Below, one piece after another: positions 53,440 through 62,517 of a stretch of DNA of 64,000 nucleotides. A program made the translations under genes and the position numbers. Source of the stretch: CAWGYQ01 sp963817395 (lineage in GTDB: Bacteria > Acidobacteriota > Vicinamibacteria > Vicinamibacterales > CAVPJW01); NCBI GenBank assembly GCA_963817395.1, contig CAWFOC010000012.1:248001-312000 (forward strand), given 5' to 3'. Numbering within the stretch: the stretch's first letter is position 1; the number at the start of each line of letters is the position of its first letter. Under the pieces are notes generated by a model. That model worked only from the letters and a program-made list of their open reading frames with translations. It did not search any database and was not told where the DNA came from.

Positions 53440-55035
53440 ATGACGCGCACGGACCCTATGTTCGAGCGGACCGTTAGTCCAGACGATCTTCAGCGCCTCA
53501 AAGAGCAGCGCGAAGAAGCCGACCGCCGGTATCTCGAAGCGCTCACCGCGCTGGACGGCGTGACGCACAGCGTCACGGAATATCCGCACGCCCCGCCTCC
53601 CCCCGACGATCACCAGCTTGCGGCACTCAACCAGCTCTGGAAGCTGGATTTGCAGGCGACCGCAAACGGCGGACTCAAGGGTCGCGTGCGCCGCGTCGTG
53701 CTGCGCATCGTGGGCAGGCAGTTTCACCAGCAACAGCAGTTCAACGCGGCCATCGTCGATCACATCAATCGAAACATGGTCGCCTACCGGGAGGCTCAGC
53801 AGACGGTTACGAGTCTCATCGCCTTGGTTCGCGAACATGTGGCCTCGTTCGAGCATCACGTGATCGTGCTGCTCCAGCACTTGACCCCGTACATCGACAG
53901 CAAGGATCTGGAGGCCGCCGGACTCACGCGCCGGGGCGCTGAGGACAACCGCGAGTTGCTGGTGATCCCACGCCGAGCACCTGACCGATCGAATGAACGA
54001 TCTCGTGCGTCTCGAGAGGCGCATCGCCGCGATCGAGGGACACATCCCTTCGCTCGAAGGACACATCGCCCGACTCGAACGGCTGGCTCCGGTCATCAAC
54101 GGCCTTGGGCGACGAGATGCTGAAGCGCTGGGAAGCCGGTCTGACCCTGGATGAACGGCTGCAGCAGTCGGTGACGACGTTGTCGGGTCGAATCGCCTCG
54201 CTCGAGGACACCTTTGCGCTCATCCGGCAAGCCACGCAGACGCTCAAGCGCGAGCTCGAGCGCGTCGGCACGAGCTACCCAGACGGCCCTACCCGCGTCC
54301 GCGGCTGTACCCGTCGCGGTCGACCCGCTGGGGTTGTCGGCGGTCGATTCCTACAAGTACGTGGGGTTCGAGAATCGGTTCCGCGGTTCTGAAGAAGAGA
54401 TTCGCACGCGCCAAAGGGACTACCTTCCCTATTTCCAGGGCGCGAGCGACGTTCTCGACGTCGGGTGCGGGCGGGGAGAGTTCCTCGAGCTCCTGCAAGA
54501 GGCCGGCATCCCCGCCCGTGGTCTCGACATCAACCATGAGATGGTCGAAGTCTGTCGGGCGCGCGGCCTGGATGTTCACGAGGGTGACGCCCTCACCTAT
54601 CTGTTCACGCTGCCGGATGAATCGCTCGGCGGCTTGATCGCGGCGCAAGTCGTCGAGCACCTGGAGCCGACTTACCTCATGCGGTTGCTGGAAATCGCGT
54701 TCCTCAAGCTCCGTCCTGGATCGCGCATCATTCTCGAAACCATCAATCCTTCGTGCTGGTTCGCCTTCTTCGAAAGCTACATTCGCGATCTGACGCACAA
54801 GAAGGCGATTCATCCCGAAACGCTGAAGTACCTCCTGACGGCCAATGGATTTCAGCCCGTCGAGCTGCACTACCGCGCGCCATACCCTGAGCACGGCAAG
54901 CTCCGAACGGTTCTGCCGCCCGTCGATGGCAACACGAGCCAACGGGCGCTGGCTGAAGTTCTCAACGAGAACGCCGACAAGGTGAACCGGCTGCTGTTCG
55001 GATACATGGACTACGCAGCCATCGGCTCCAAATAG
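53440..55035 (+). CDS. SAM-dependent methyltransferase with a coiled-coil stalk, frame broken three times
   Basis: About 530 residues. The N-terminal ~290 residues are largely helical and coiled-coil-like (LERRIAAIEGHIPSLEGHIA, DERLQQSVTTLSGRIASLED), and the C-terminal ~230 are a class I methyltransferase: GASDVLDVGCGRGEFLELLQ, ARGLDINHEMVEVCRARGL, LIAAQVVEHLEPTYLMRLLE and ILETINPSCWFAFFESYIRD. Frame slips near 53965, 54105 and 54280 are each mended by removing one base. The design resembles O-antigen chain-terminating enzymes such as WbdD, where a coiled coil sets chain length, but no kinase domain is seen. TAGAAT at 53436-53441 overlaps the first ATG, so the ATG at 53458 may be the true start. 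Confidence 0.75.
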
Positions 55036-55038
55036 CGA

Positions 55039-57084
55039 ATGGCTCTACCGGTCGGCGCCCATGTTCGTCGCGGTCAGCCGTCCGCGCTGGACGAGGCGAG
55101 CTCCGGTGTGGGCGCGGTTCTGGCGCGGCTCGGTTCGTTTGTCGTCGGCGCTGTCGCCCTGATCCTGTACCAAAGCATTCTCTGGTTACCCGGACCTTCA
55201 CCGTGGGTGAAGCTGGGGTTCGTCGCATTGGCGATCCTCGCGTTGGTGAGGCCGGCTCACGCCCTGTTGGCGGTGGCCGCGCTGACCCCGCTGTCAATGG
55301 TGCTCTGGGGGCTTCGTCGGGATCAACCCGGTGCGGGGAGCCGAAGCCCTCGCGCTGGCGTTCGTTGGCGCGTGGTATCTGCGCGGGGACGCGGTGGCGC
55401 GACCCGGAGAGCGGACCGACCGCGTGCTGGCAGGCGCCTGCCTGCTTCTCGGTCTGATCGTCGCTGCCGCCTGTGTCCAGGCTCTGACGCCGGGCTTTGT
55501 GCTCTGGTCCGGACCGGAGAGTCCGGCCGAGGGATCCGTTAGATATTTCACCACCGCGTATCTGGGACCCGGCGGACCCGAGGTTGCTCACGCGTGCTCG
55601 TTCCTGGTGTTGGGTGCGGCGCTCGCCTACGCCACGAGCGTGCTCGATCCGCCGCGATTCCACACTGTCGCAATCGCTCGTGCGGATGACTGTCGCCGGA
55701 GGCGTCGGCGCCGCCGCGCTCAGTCTGTTCCGCGTGAGCCATGGGACTGTTGCGATCGACGACACCGTCAAATCTGCTCGAGCAGCTGCTGACGGGTCAG
55801 ATACGGCTGAGCGCGCATGTCGCCGATGTGAACGCCGCGGGATCCTATTTCGTGCTGATCGTCGTCATGACCGTCGGTCTGGCCCTCGCGGCGCGGCCGG
55901 CGTGGCCCTGGCTGCTCGCGGGGCTGCCCGCTCTCGCCGCGCTCGTCATCAGCGGCTCGCGCGCGGCGCTTGTCGCGGCAGCCCTGGCCACCTTCGCGGG
56001 CATGGCCGTCCTGGCACGCCCGCGTGGACGGTTGTGGGGAGGCCGCCGCAGCGTCGCGGCTGGTGCCTTGGTTCTCGCACTCGGTCTGTTTGCCATCGCG
56101 CTTCCTGCGGCGAGCCAACGCCAGGTGCGGGACTCGATGCGCATGCGGTACTACTTCACTCAAACCAGCCTGCGGATGATCGAATCGGCACCGGTCTTTG
56201 GCGTCGGCGTCACGCGATACATCTCCCGCTCGCCCGAGTTCATGCCGTCTACGCTGAGGCGACACTACCGGCGCGAGAATGCTCACAACAATTTTCTGCA
56301 GGTTGCTGCGGAGCTGGGCATCGCGGGCGGCATCCTGTTCGCCATCGTGGTGCTCGTGCCATTCGGGCGCGCGCTGTCGGCATTGCGGCAACCGTCGGCG
56401 CCTCCGGTATTGCTCGGCGTGGTCGGAGGCCTCGCCGCATTTCTCATCACCTGTCTTTCCGGCCATCCTCTCCTGCACGCTCAGGTCGCCTTCCCTTTCT
56501 GGATCGTCGTCGGAACCGCGTCAGGACTGGCGCTTGGATTGCGGGACTCGAGGCCGACCGTCTCAACCGCAGCCTTACACCGGTGGGACCCGGTCGCGTC
56601 CTGGGCCGCCGCTACGCTGGCCGTGCTCGTGCTGATCTCGATCCCGATCAGGGTGCTGGACGCCGCACGCCAGCCGATCCTGACGGACGTTGGGCGAGGA
56701 TTTCACGAGTGGGAGACGGATACACAGGGCCGCCGGTTCCGGTGGACGACGGACTGGGCGATGTTCTACGTCCCCACCGGCGTGCGCATCGTCGATTTGC
56801 CTCTGCGAGCATGGGCTCTGGCGCGCAGCCGTCCCACGACGGTTCAAGTGGAAGTCAACGGCAAGGTCACAAACCTCCTCACGCTCGTGAACACCGAATG
56901 GACGACGCTGAGGCTGAAGCTGCCGGCGGCAGCTCCTGATCGGTATTGGCGGGTGGATCTACGGGTGGATCCCGCGCTCCGCCCAGACGAAGTCGACAGC
57001 CAATTGACGGACGACCGGGTGCTCGGCGTGCGCGTCGGCGAGATTCAATTGATGCGCGACCCGGAAAAACGCGCCGACAGGTAG
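55039..57084 (+). CDS. O-antigen ligase/polymerase (Wzy_C-type) membrane protein, frame broken three times
   Basis: About 680 residues with roughly ten membrane segments and a C-terminal soluble domain. The pieces are ALILYQSILWLPGPSPWVK, then (one base later, ~55312) GFVGINPVRGAEALALAFVG, then (~55680) RMTVAGGVGAAALSLFRVS, then (~55745) LLRSTTPSNLLEQLLTGQIR to the stop. The diagnostic periplasmic loop is YRRENAHNNFLQVAAELGIA, and the Wzy_C core includes LAALVISGSRAALVAAALAT. Such proteins polymerise or ligate undecaprenyl-linked glycans at the outer face of the inner membrane. The last ~130 residues form a beta-rich domain. The gene follows the methyltransferase by 3 bases and overlaps rfbD by 40 bases, tail to tail. 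Confidence 0.78.
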
Positions 57085-57941
57085 CGGGCCAGCGCGTCCT
57101 GCCACGTGGGCATCGGGGCGCCAGCCGCGATGATCTTCGCGTTCGCCAGAGCCGAGAACTTCGGCCTTTCCGCCGGCAGCCTGACCTCGTCGGCCGAGAC
57201 TTTGACGAGCGGCGCCCGGCGGCCGAGCAGGTGCTGCACGTGGTCTGCTACGTCGTGCCACGTTGCGAACCCTGAGTTGACGCAGTGATACAGGCCCGGC
57301 TCGGCGCCGGCCTCGAGAAGCGCGCGAACCGCCGCGGCGACATCCGGTGCGTAGCTCGGCGACACCGTGCGGTCCACGAACACGCGCGTCTCGTCGCCGC
57401 GCGCAATGCTGTCGACAATGCGATCCAGGCTGCTGCGCCGGTCCGACCGCATCACCGCCGGCCCACCGAACAGGCTCTCGACGCGCAGGACGAAGTGGTC
57501 GCCGGCATCCTCCGCGAACCACTCACCCATCAGCTTCGACGCCGCATAGGTGCTGCGCGGGTTCGGGCGGTGAGTTTCGGTATACGGCTCACGGGAGGTG
57601 CCGTCGAAGACGAAGTCGGTGCTGAAATGGACGAGGATTGCTCCCTCCGAGCGCGCGGCGCGTGCCAGGCCGAGCACGGCGAAGGCGTTGCTCTCGAGCG
57701 CGAGGGCGGGCTCGCGTTCGGCACCGTCCACGTTGGTGTAACCTGCGCAGTTCACGATGCAATCTGGTTTGACGTCGGCGACCACCCGCTCCACCGCTGC
57801 CCGGTCGGCGATTTCGAGGTCGCGATGGGTCAACCCCAGAGTCTCGTGGCGCGACGCGAGCGCTTCCACGACCGCCATGCCCAGCTGTCCGCCGGCACCG
57901 GTCACGAGCACACGGTCGATCGGCCCGCGATCGAGGCTCAT
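57045..57941 (-). CDS. rfbD: dTDP-4-dehydrorhamnose reductase
   Basis: A 298-residue SDR that performs the last step to dTDP-L-rhamnose. RVLVTGAGGQLGMAVVEALA binds NADPH, and PDCIVNCAGYTNVDGAE, FSTDFVFDGTSREPYTE and STYAASKLMGEWFAE carry the RmlD signature with Tyr-x-x-x-Lys. The start at 57941 (MSLDRGPIDRVLV) overlaps the upstream symporter stop as ATGA, and the longer frame to 58001 lies inside that gene. The coupling to a transporter is unusual for an rml gene. Confidence 0.9.
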   Translation of the reverse strand: MSLDRGPIDRVLVTGAGGQLGMAVVEALASRHETLGLTHRDLEIADRAAVERVVADVKPDCIVNCAGYTNVDGAEREPALALESNAFAVLGLARAARSEGAILVHFSTDFVFDGTSREPYTETHRPNPRSTYAASKLMGEWFAEDAGDHFVLRVESLFGGPAVMRSDRRSSLDRIVDSIARGDETRVFVDRTVSPSYAPDVAAAVRALLEAGAEPGLYHCVNSGFATWHDVADHVQHLLGRRAPLVKVSADEVRLPAERPKFSALANAKIIAAGAPMPTWQDALARYLSARFSGSRIN

Positions 57942-59221
57942 GCCGCTTCGTCTGCCCGTGCGAAGGCCTCGATGCGGCGGTCGTCGAGCACGCCCTCCCA
58001 TCGGGCTACGACCGCGGTCGCCATGCAGTTGCCCATCACGTTGACAGACGTCCGGCCCATGTCGAGCACCTGATCGATCCCCAACAGAATGGCCGCGCCC
58101 TCGAGCGGCAGGTTGAACGTCGAGAGCGTCGCCGTCAGCACCACGAGCGCCGCTCGCGGCACGCCGGCCACTCCCTTGCTCGTCACCATCAGCGTGAGCA
58201 TCATCACGATCTGTTCACCCCAGGTGAGGTCGAGCCCGGCGAGTTGGGCCACGAACACGCTGGCGAGCGACAGATAGAGTGTCGTGCCGTCCAGATTGAA
58301 GCTGTAGCCTGTGGGCAGCACGAATCCGACGATGTTCTTCGGGACGCCGAAGCGCTCCATCACCTCGAGCGACTTCGGCAGGGCGGCCTCACTGCTCGCC
58401 GTGGTGAAGGCAATCAGGAATGGCTCGCGGACGGCGCGCAGAAACGTCCGGAACGGCACGCGGATGAGCACCGCGACGCCGCCGAGGACCACGACCACGA
58501 AGATCAACAACCCCGCGTACATCAGCAGCACCAGCTTGCCGAGCGTGACGAGAATCGCCACGCCCTTGCCGCCGACGGTCGCGGCAATGGCCGCCATCAC
58601 CCCGAGCGGCGCGAACAGCATGACGTAGTGCGTGAACCTGAACATCACCTGAGCCGTGCTTTCGAGCAGGTCGAGCACCGGCTTGCCGCGCGGGCCGATG
58701 GAGGCGAGCGCCACACCAAAGAACGTGGCGAACACGACGACCTGGAGGATGTCGCCACGCGCCATGGCGTCGACGACCGAGGTCGGAAAGACATGCAGGA
58801 CGATGTCCCATCCCGACTGCTGACGGAGCGCCATGTCTGCGACTTCGCGCGTGTCGGCAATCGGCACGGTCAGGCCGGCCCCGGGCTGGAAGATATTGAC
58901 CAGGGCCAGGCCGAGGAACAGCGCGATGGTCGTCGCGACCTCGAAATAGACGATGGCCTTGAGACCGATGCGTCCCATCGCCTTCAGATCACCGGTGCCC
59001 GCAATCCCCACGACGAGCGTCGCGAAGAGCAGCGGCGCGATGATCATCTTGATCATGCGGAGGAACACATCGGCCACAGGCTTGATGGCGACACCCCACG
59101 CCGGCCACAACCAGCCGACGAGAATGCCGAGGATCAGCCCGATCAGGATCTGGGTGGTCAGACCCGGAAACCGCGAACGCGTGCGGGAAGCCGCGAGGCC
59201 CGACTCGATGGGGCGTGCCAT
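57938..59221 (-). CDS. Dicarboxylate/amino acid:cation symporter (DAACS family)
   Basis: A 427-residue GltP/DctA-type secondary transporter. The re-entrant-loop signatures are present: FTTASSEAALPKSLEVM (serine-rich HP1), GYSFNLDGTTLYLSLA (NMDGT-like) and GNCMATAVVARWEG at the end. It would import dicarboxylates, glutamate or aspartate with protons or sodium. The ATG at 59221 (MARPIESG) is preferred over 59239, because a -10 box TACACT sits six bases before it. It lies 39 bases after the aminotransferase gene. Confidence 0.92.
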   Translation of the reverse strand: MARPIESGLAASRTRSRFPGLTTQILIGLILGILVGWLWPAWGVAIKPVADVFLRMIKMIIAPLLFATLVVGIAGTGDLKAMGRIGLKAIVYFEVATTIALFLGLALVNIFQPGAGLTVPIADTREVADMALRQQSGWDIVLHVFPTSVVDAMARGDILQVVVFATFFGVALASIGPRGKPVLDLLESTAQVMFRFTHYVMLFAPLGVMAAIAATVGGKGVAILVTLGKLVLLMYAGLLIFVVVVLGGVAVLIRVPFRTFLRAVREPFLIAFTTASSEAALPKSLEVMERFGVPKNIVGFVLPTGYSFNLDGTTLYLSLASVFVAQLAGLDLTWGEQIVMMLTLMVTSKGVAGVPRAALVVLTATLSTFNLPLEGAAILLGIDQVLDMGRTSVNVMGNCMATAVVARWEGVLDDRRIEAFARADEAA

Positions 59222-59227
59222 GCCCGA

Positions 59228-59233
59228 AGTGTA
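59228..59233 (-). promoter_or_regulatory. -10 box before the symporter start
   Basis: TACACT on the minus strand, six bases before the ATG at 59221, consistent with leaderless initiation. Confidence 0.35.
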
Positions 59234-59260
59234 GTGCAAGACGGGCCGGGCGTCTCGGTG

Positions 59261-60379
59261 CTACGAGCCGGCGTGGAATGCGGCGATGGTGCGCACGACG
59301 TACTCCTGCTGCTCGGCGGTGAGGCCCGGATAGATCGGCAATGCCAATGTTTCGAGCGACGCGCGCTCTGCGATGGGAAACGTGCCTTGCGCGTAACCGA
59401 GCGGCTCGAAGCAGGTCTGGCGGTGAAGCGGCACAGGGTAGTAGACGCCCGTCCCGACTCCGTGCCGGGCAAGGTGCGCGCGAAGGTCATCGCGCAGGGA
59501 GACACGCACGACGTACTGATTGAACGTGTGGAACCGGCCGGGCTCCTCCACAGGCAGGATCACCCGCTCGAGCAGCCGATACTGCTCAAAGAGCGCCCGG
59601 TAGCGGCCGGCGTTCGCGCGACGGGCGTCGGTCCAGCAGGTCAGATGCGGCAGTTTGACGCGCAGCACTGCCGCCTGGAGAGTGTCGAGACGGAAATTGC
59701 CGCCCACGGCCCGGTGCAGGTAGCGAGCCTCTTCACCGTGATTGCGGAGACAGCGAAGGCTCTCGGCGAGCGAGGCATCGTTCGTCGTGGCGAGGCCCGC
59801 GTCTCCAAAGGCTCCGAGATTCTTGGTCGGATAGAACGAGAAGCAGCCGACCAGGCCGAATCCTCCAACCTGGCGCTCACCAAGCCTCGCGCCGATTGCC
59901 TGCGCCGCATCCTCGACGATCGCGACGTCCAGACTGGCCAGCCGCGGCGCGAGCGTGTCGAGATCGGCGGCTTGTCCGAAGAGATGCACGGGCATGACGG
60001 CCCGCGTGCGCGGGGTAATCGCAGCGAGCGCGGCGCGCGCGTCGATGTTCCAGCTGAGGGGCTCGATATCGACCATCACCGGCCGCGCGCCGAGCCGGGC
60101 TACGGATCCGGCCGTTGCAAAGAACGAGTACGCCGGCACGATGACCTCGTCGCCGGGCCCGATGCCAAGCGCCATCAGGGCGGCCAGCAGCGCATCGGTC
60201 CCCGATGAAAGACCGATGGCATGGTCGACTTCAAGCCACTCGGCCAGCTCTGATTCCAGAAGTTCGACGTCTGGGCCCAGGATGAACGCGCAGCTGTCGG
60301 TGACGCGGGCGATCGCGGCCGCGACTTCGGTCGTGAGGGGATCGTGCTGCGGCCCGAGATCCAGAAGAGGGACCTTCAT
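59261..60379 (-). CDS. DegT/DnrJ/EryC1/StrS-family sugar aminotransferase
   Basis: A 372-residue PLP enzyme that adds an amino group to a keto sugar nucleotide. SSGTDALLAALMALGIGPGD binds the phosphate, VEDAAQAIGARLG carries the Asp that contacts the ring nitrogen, and Lys186 in SFYPTKNLGAFGDAG forms the Schiff base. NHGEEARYLHRAVGGNFRLD is typical of the WbpE/VioA/PerA group. The start is the ATG at 60379 (MKVPLLDLGPQ). With Gmd or the UDP-uronate route it could supply an amino sugar such as perosamine or a 2,3-diamino uronate. Confidence 0.9.
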   Translation of the reverse strand: MKVPLLDLGPQHDPLTTEVAAAIARVTDSCAFILGPDVELLESELAEWLEVDHAIGLSSGTDALLAALMALGIGPGDEVIVPAYSFFATAGSVARLGARPVMVDIEPLSWNIDARAALAAITPRTRAVMPVHLFGQAADLDTLAPRLASLDVAIVEDAAQAIGARLGERQVGGFGLVGCFSFYPTKNLGAFGDAGLATTNDASLAESLRCLRNHGEEARYLHRAVGGNFRLDTLQAAVLRVKLPHLTCWTDARRANAGRYRALFEQYRLLERVILPVEEPGRFHTFNQYVVRVSLRDDLRAHLARHGVGTGVYYPVPLHRQTCFEPLGYAQGTFPIAERASLETLALPIYPGLTAEQQEYVVRTIAAFHAGS

Positions 60380-60419
60380 GATCGCCCGCCGATCCGCGGC
60401 CGCGGCCCCGCTTCGATGT

Positions 60420-60980
60420 TCAGCGGCTGACGTAGATCTGTGGCGCGCCCCACAAGGCCCAGTCGTAGGCGGGATTGGCGGGCTTCTTGTCGGGCGGGCC
60501 GCTGTTGGTGTTGAAGATGACGTCGACCTGCTGGCCCGCGTAGGGAGCAAGGTCGATGGTCACGGGAATCCATCGGCGGTCCTCGGGAACCGAGCGCGGA
60601 TCGACGTGCTGGTTCAGCAACTCGTCGTACTTGCGACCGTCCGAGACCCCGAGCCTGAAGAGCACACCGTCCCCTTCAAGCTTCCACGCCTCGGGACGCA
60701 GGGCCAGCCACGTGCGCAGCCAGCCGTTCGGCGGTATCGTCACCTTGTAGATGAGGCGACTGGTGGGATGCATGAAAATCGCACGGTGCGTCTCGTTTTC
60801 GATCGTAACGGAGACGACGTCGAACATCTTTTCGATGTTGCCGCTCGATCGCCTTTCGGCCTTCGGATAGAGGGCCATGAGATCGAGTTCCCCGGGCACC
60901 GAGCTCCGCCGCCAGAACCAGATGCCGACGACGACAAGGACAGCCAGAGCCACCGCGAGCAGCCATCGATAGTTCTTCAT
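60420..60980 (-). CDS. Membrane-anchored beta-rich protein of unknown function
   Basis: A 186-residue protein with one N-terminal membrane anchor (NYRWLLAVALAVLVVVGIWF) and a periplasmic domain. The strands VSVTIENETHRAIFMHP, YKVTIPPNGWLRTWLALRP, VLFRLGVSDGRKYDELL and RWIPVTIDLAPYAGQQVDVI look like a carbohydrate-binding-type beta sandwich. I do not recognise a named family. It lies 40 bases before the aminotransferase on the same strand, so a role in surface glycan handling is possible. Confidence 0.6.
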   Translation of the reverse strand: MKNYRWLLAVALAVLVVVGIWFWRRSSVPGELDLMALYPKAERRSSGNIEKMFDVVSVTIENETHRAIFMHPTSRLIYKVTIPPNGWLRTWLALRPEAWKLEGDGVLFRLGVSDGRKYDELLNQHVDPRSVPEDRRWIPVTIDLAPYAGQQVDVIFNTNSGPPDKKPANPAYDWALWGAPQIYVSR

Positions 60981-61121
60981 AGAAACGTCAGCCGAGATCG
61001 GAATCGCCCGGCGCGCAGCTTACGCGCGGGCGGACACGCCGAACCAAAATGCACGTAAAACGCGCGGGTATGGTACCACGAGCCCCGTCCGCTCGCAACG
61101 GAAGCGCGGCAGGCGGTTTGG

Positions 61122-61610
61122 TCACTCGCCGCGGCGACGCCTGGTCTTCATCGCGGCGCGCGCCTCGCGATCCGCATCCGCTTGCCGCTCGGCGTCGCGG
61201 CGATCGTACTCCTTCTTGCCGCGCGCGAGAGCGACGGCGACTTTCACCCGCCCGTTCTTGAAATACATCCGCACCGGCACCAGCGTCATGCCTCGGATGA
61301 CGGTTTTCCCGGTGAGCTTGCGAATCTCGTCGCGGTGCAGCAGCAGTTTGCGTGGACGCAACGGCTCGTGATTGGCGTAGCCGCGGTGGCTGTACGGGCT
61401 GATGTGCACGTTGTGGAGGAACACCTGCCCGCCCTCGGCGCGCGCGAAACTGTCGCGCAGGTTCACACGCCCCTCGCGAATCGACTTCACCTCGGTCCCC
61501 AGCAGCACGATGCCGGCTTCGAAGGTCTCGAGCAGGTGGAAATCGTGCCGGGCCTTGCGATTCTCGGCGATGTTGCGCTCGGCGTTCTTGCGGTCGGTCG
61601 ACTCAGTCAT
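61122..61610 (-). CDS. smpB: SsrA-binding protein SmpB
   Basis: A 162-residue tmRNA-binding protein for ribosome rescue. It has NIAENRKARHDFHLLETFEA, GIVLLGTEVKSIREGRVNL, NVHISPYSHRGYANHEPLRP, RKLLLHRDEIRKLTG and the basic C-terminal KKEYDRRDAERQADADREAR tail. The start is the ATG at 61610; it overlaps the upstream pdxA stop by 8 bases, so it is probably co-transcribed. The tmRNA gene itself is not seen in the window. Confidence 0.95.
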   Translation of the reverse strand: MTESTDRKNAERNIAENRKARHDFHLLETFEAGIVLLGTEVKSIREGRVNLRDSFARAEGGQVFLHNVHISPYSHRGYANHEPLRPRKLLLHRDEIRKLTGKTVIRGMTLVPVRMYFKNGRVKVAVALARGKKEYDRRDAERQADADREARAAMKTRRRRGE

Positions 61611-62517
61611 CCGTCTCGTGAGCCAGACTCGCCCGCGCCTCCGCAAGACGTGCCGCCAGCAGCACGGCGTGCACCATGCTGCCCTCGTCAGCCACGTGAC
61701 GGCCCGCGATATCGAACGCCGTGCCGTGATCCACCGACGTCCGAATGATCGGCAAGCCGAGCGTGACGTTCACGGCCCGCCCGAACGAGACGAGCTTCAC
61801 CGGTATCAGGCCCTGATCGTGATAGCAGGCCACCACGGCGTCGAACTCGCCGCGAATCGCGCGGACGAACACCGTATCGGCGGGGACGGGCCCGACGATA
61901 TCGATGCCGGCGCGTCGCGACGCCTCGACGGCGGGCGCGAGCACTTGCTGGTCCTCGGCGCCCAGCAGGCCCTCTTCGCCTGCATGCGGATTCAAGCCGG
62001 CCAGCGCCAGACGCGGGCGCGGGTACCCGAAAACCGGCATCTCCCGGGCCGCCAGCGTAATGATCTCGGTGACACGCTCGAAGGTCAGTTCAGAGGGGAC
62101 GGCCGCGAGCGGCACGTGAATCGTGGCAAGCACGACCCGAAGCTCGTCCGAGTGAAACATCATCGCGACACGGCGCACGTGGCACAGCTCGGCGAGCAGC
62201 TCCGTGTGGCCGCGCCACGGCAGCCCCGCCAGCTGAAACGCTTTCTTGTTGATCGGCGCCGTCGCGACGGCCGCCACGCGTCCCGCACGGGCATCGGCAA
62301 CGGCCCGAACGATGAAGGCGTGGGCGGCGAGCCCGGCCTCGGCGGAGAGGACCCCGGGTTCGAAACGATCGTCCGGGTCTGGTCCGTACACAATCGGTTC
62401 GCACACGCCGCGCACTCGGAGGTCGGCAGCCGCCTTGGCCGCGATCTCTGGACCGATGCCGGCCGGATCGCCGGCGGTGATGGCCACGCGCGGCAAGTTC
62501 GGCCGGGACGGGGTCAC
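61603..62517 (-). CDS. pdxA: 4-hydroxythreonine-4-phosphate dehydrogenase
   Basis: A 304-residue metal- and NAD-dependent enzyme of the deoxyxylulose-dependent vitamin B6 pathway. ITAGDPAGIGPEIAAKA, VATAPINKKAFQLAG with GHTELLAELC, LNPHAGEEGLLG, ACYHDQGLIPVKL and RTSVDHGTAFDIAG are all family motifs; the two His and the Asp in these bind the metal. The GTG at 62517 overlaps the upstream stop as GTGA, a coupling seen repeatedly in this window. An ATG at 62547 would add ten residues. Confidence 0.92.
   Translation of the reverse strand: MTPSRPNLPRVAITAGDPAGIGPEIAAKAAADLRVRGVCEPIVYGPDPDDRFEPGVLSAEAGLAAHAFIVRAVADARAGRVAAVATAPINKKAFQLAGLPWRGHTELLAELCHVRRVAMMFHSDELRVVLATIHVPLAAVPSELTFERVTEIITLAAREMPVFGYPRPRLALAGLNPHAGEEGLLGAEDQQVLAPAVEASRRAGIDIVGPVPADTVFVRAIRGEFDAVVACYHDQGLIPVKLVSFGRAVNVTLGLPIIRTSVDHGTAFDIAGRHVADEGSMVHAVLLAARLAEARASLAHETDD

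Noticed and set aside
58244..60208. 654-codon plus-strand open frame
   Set aside because: Antisense to the symporter and the aminotransferase; high-GC third positions keep it open.
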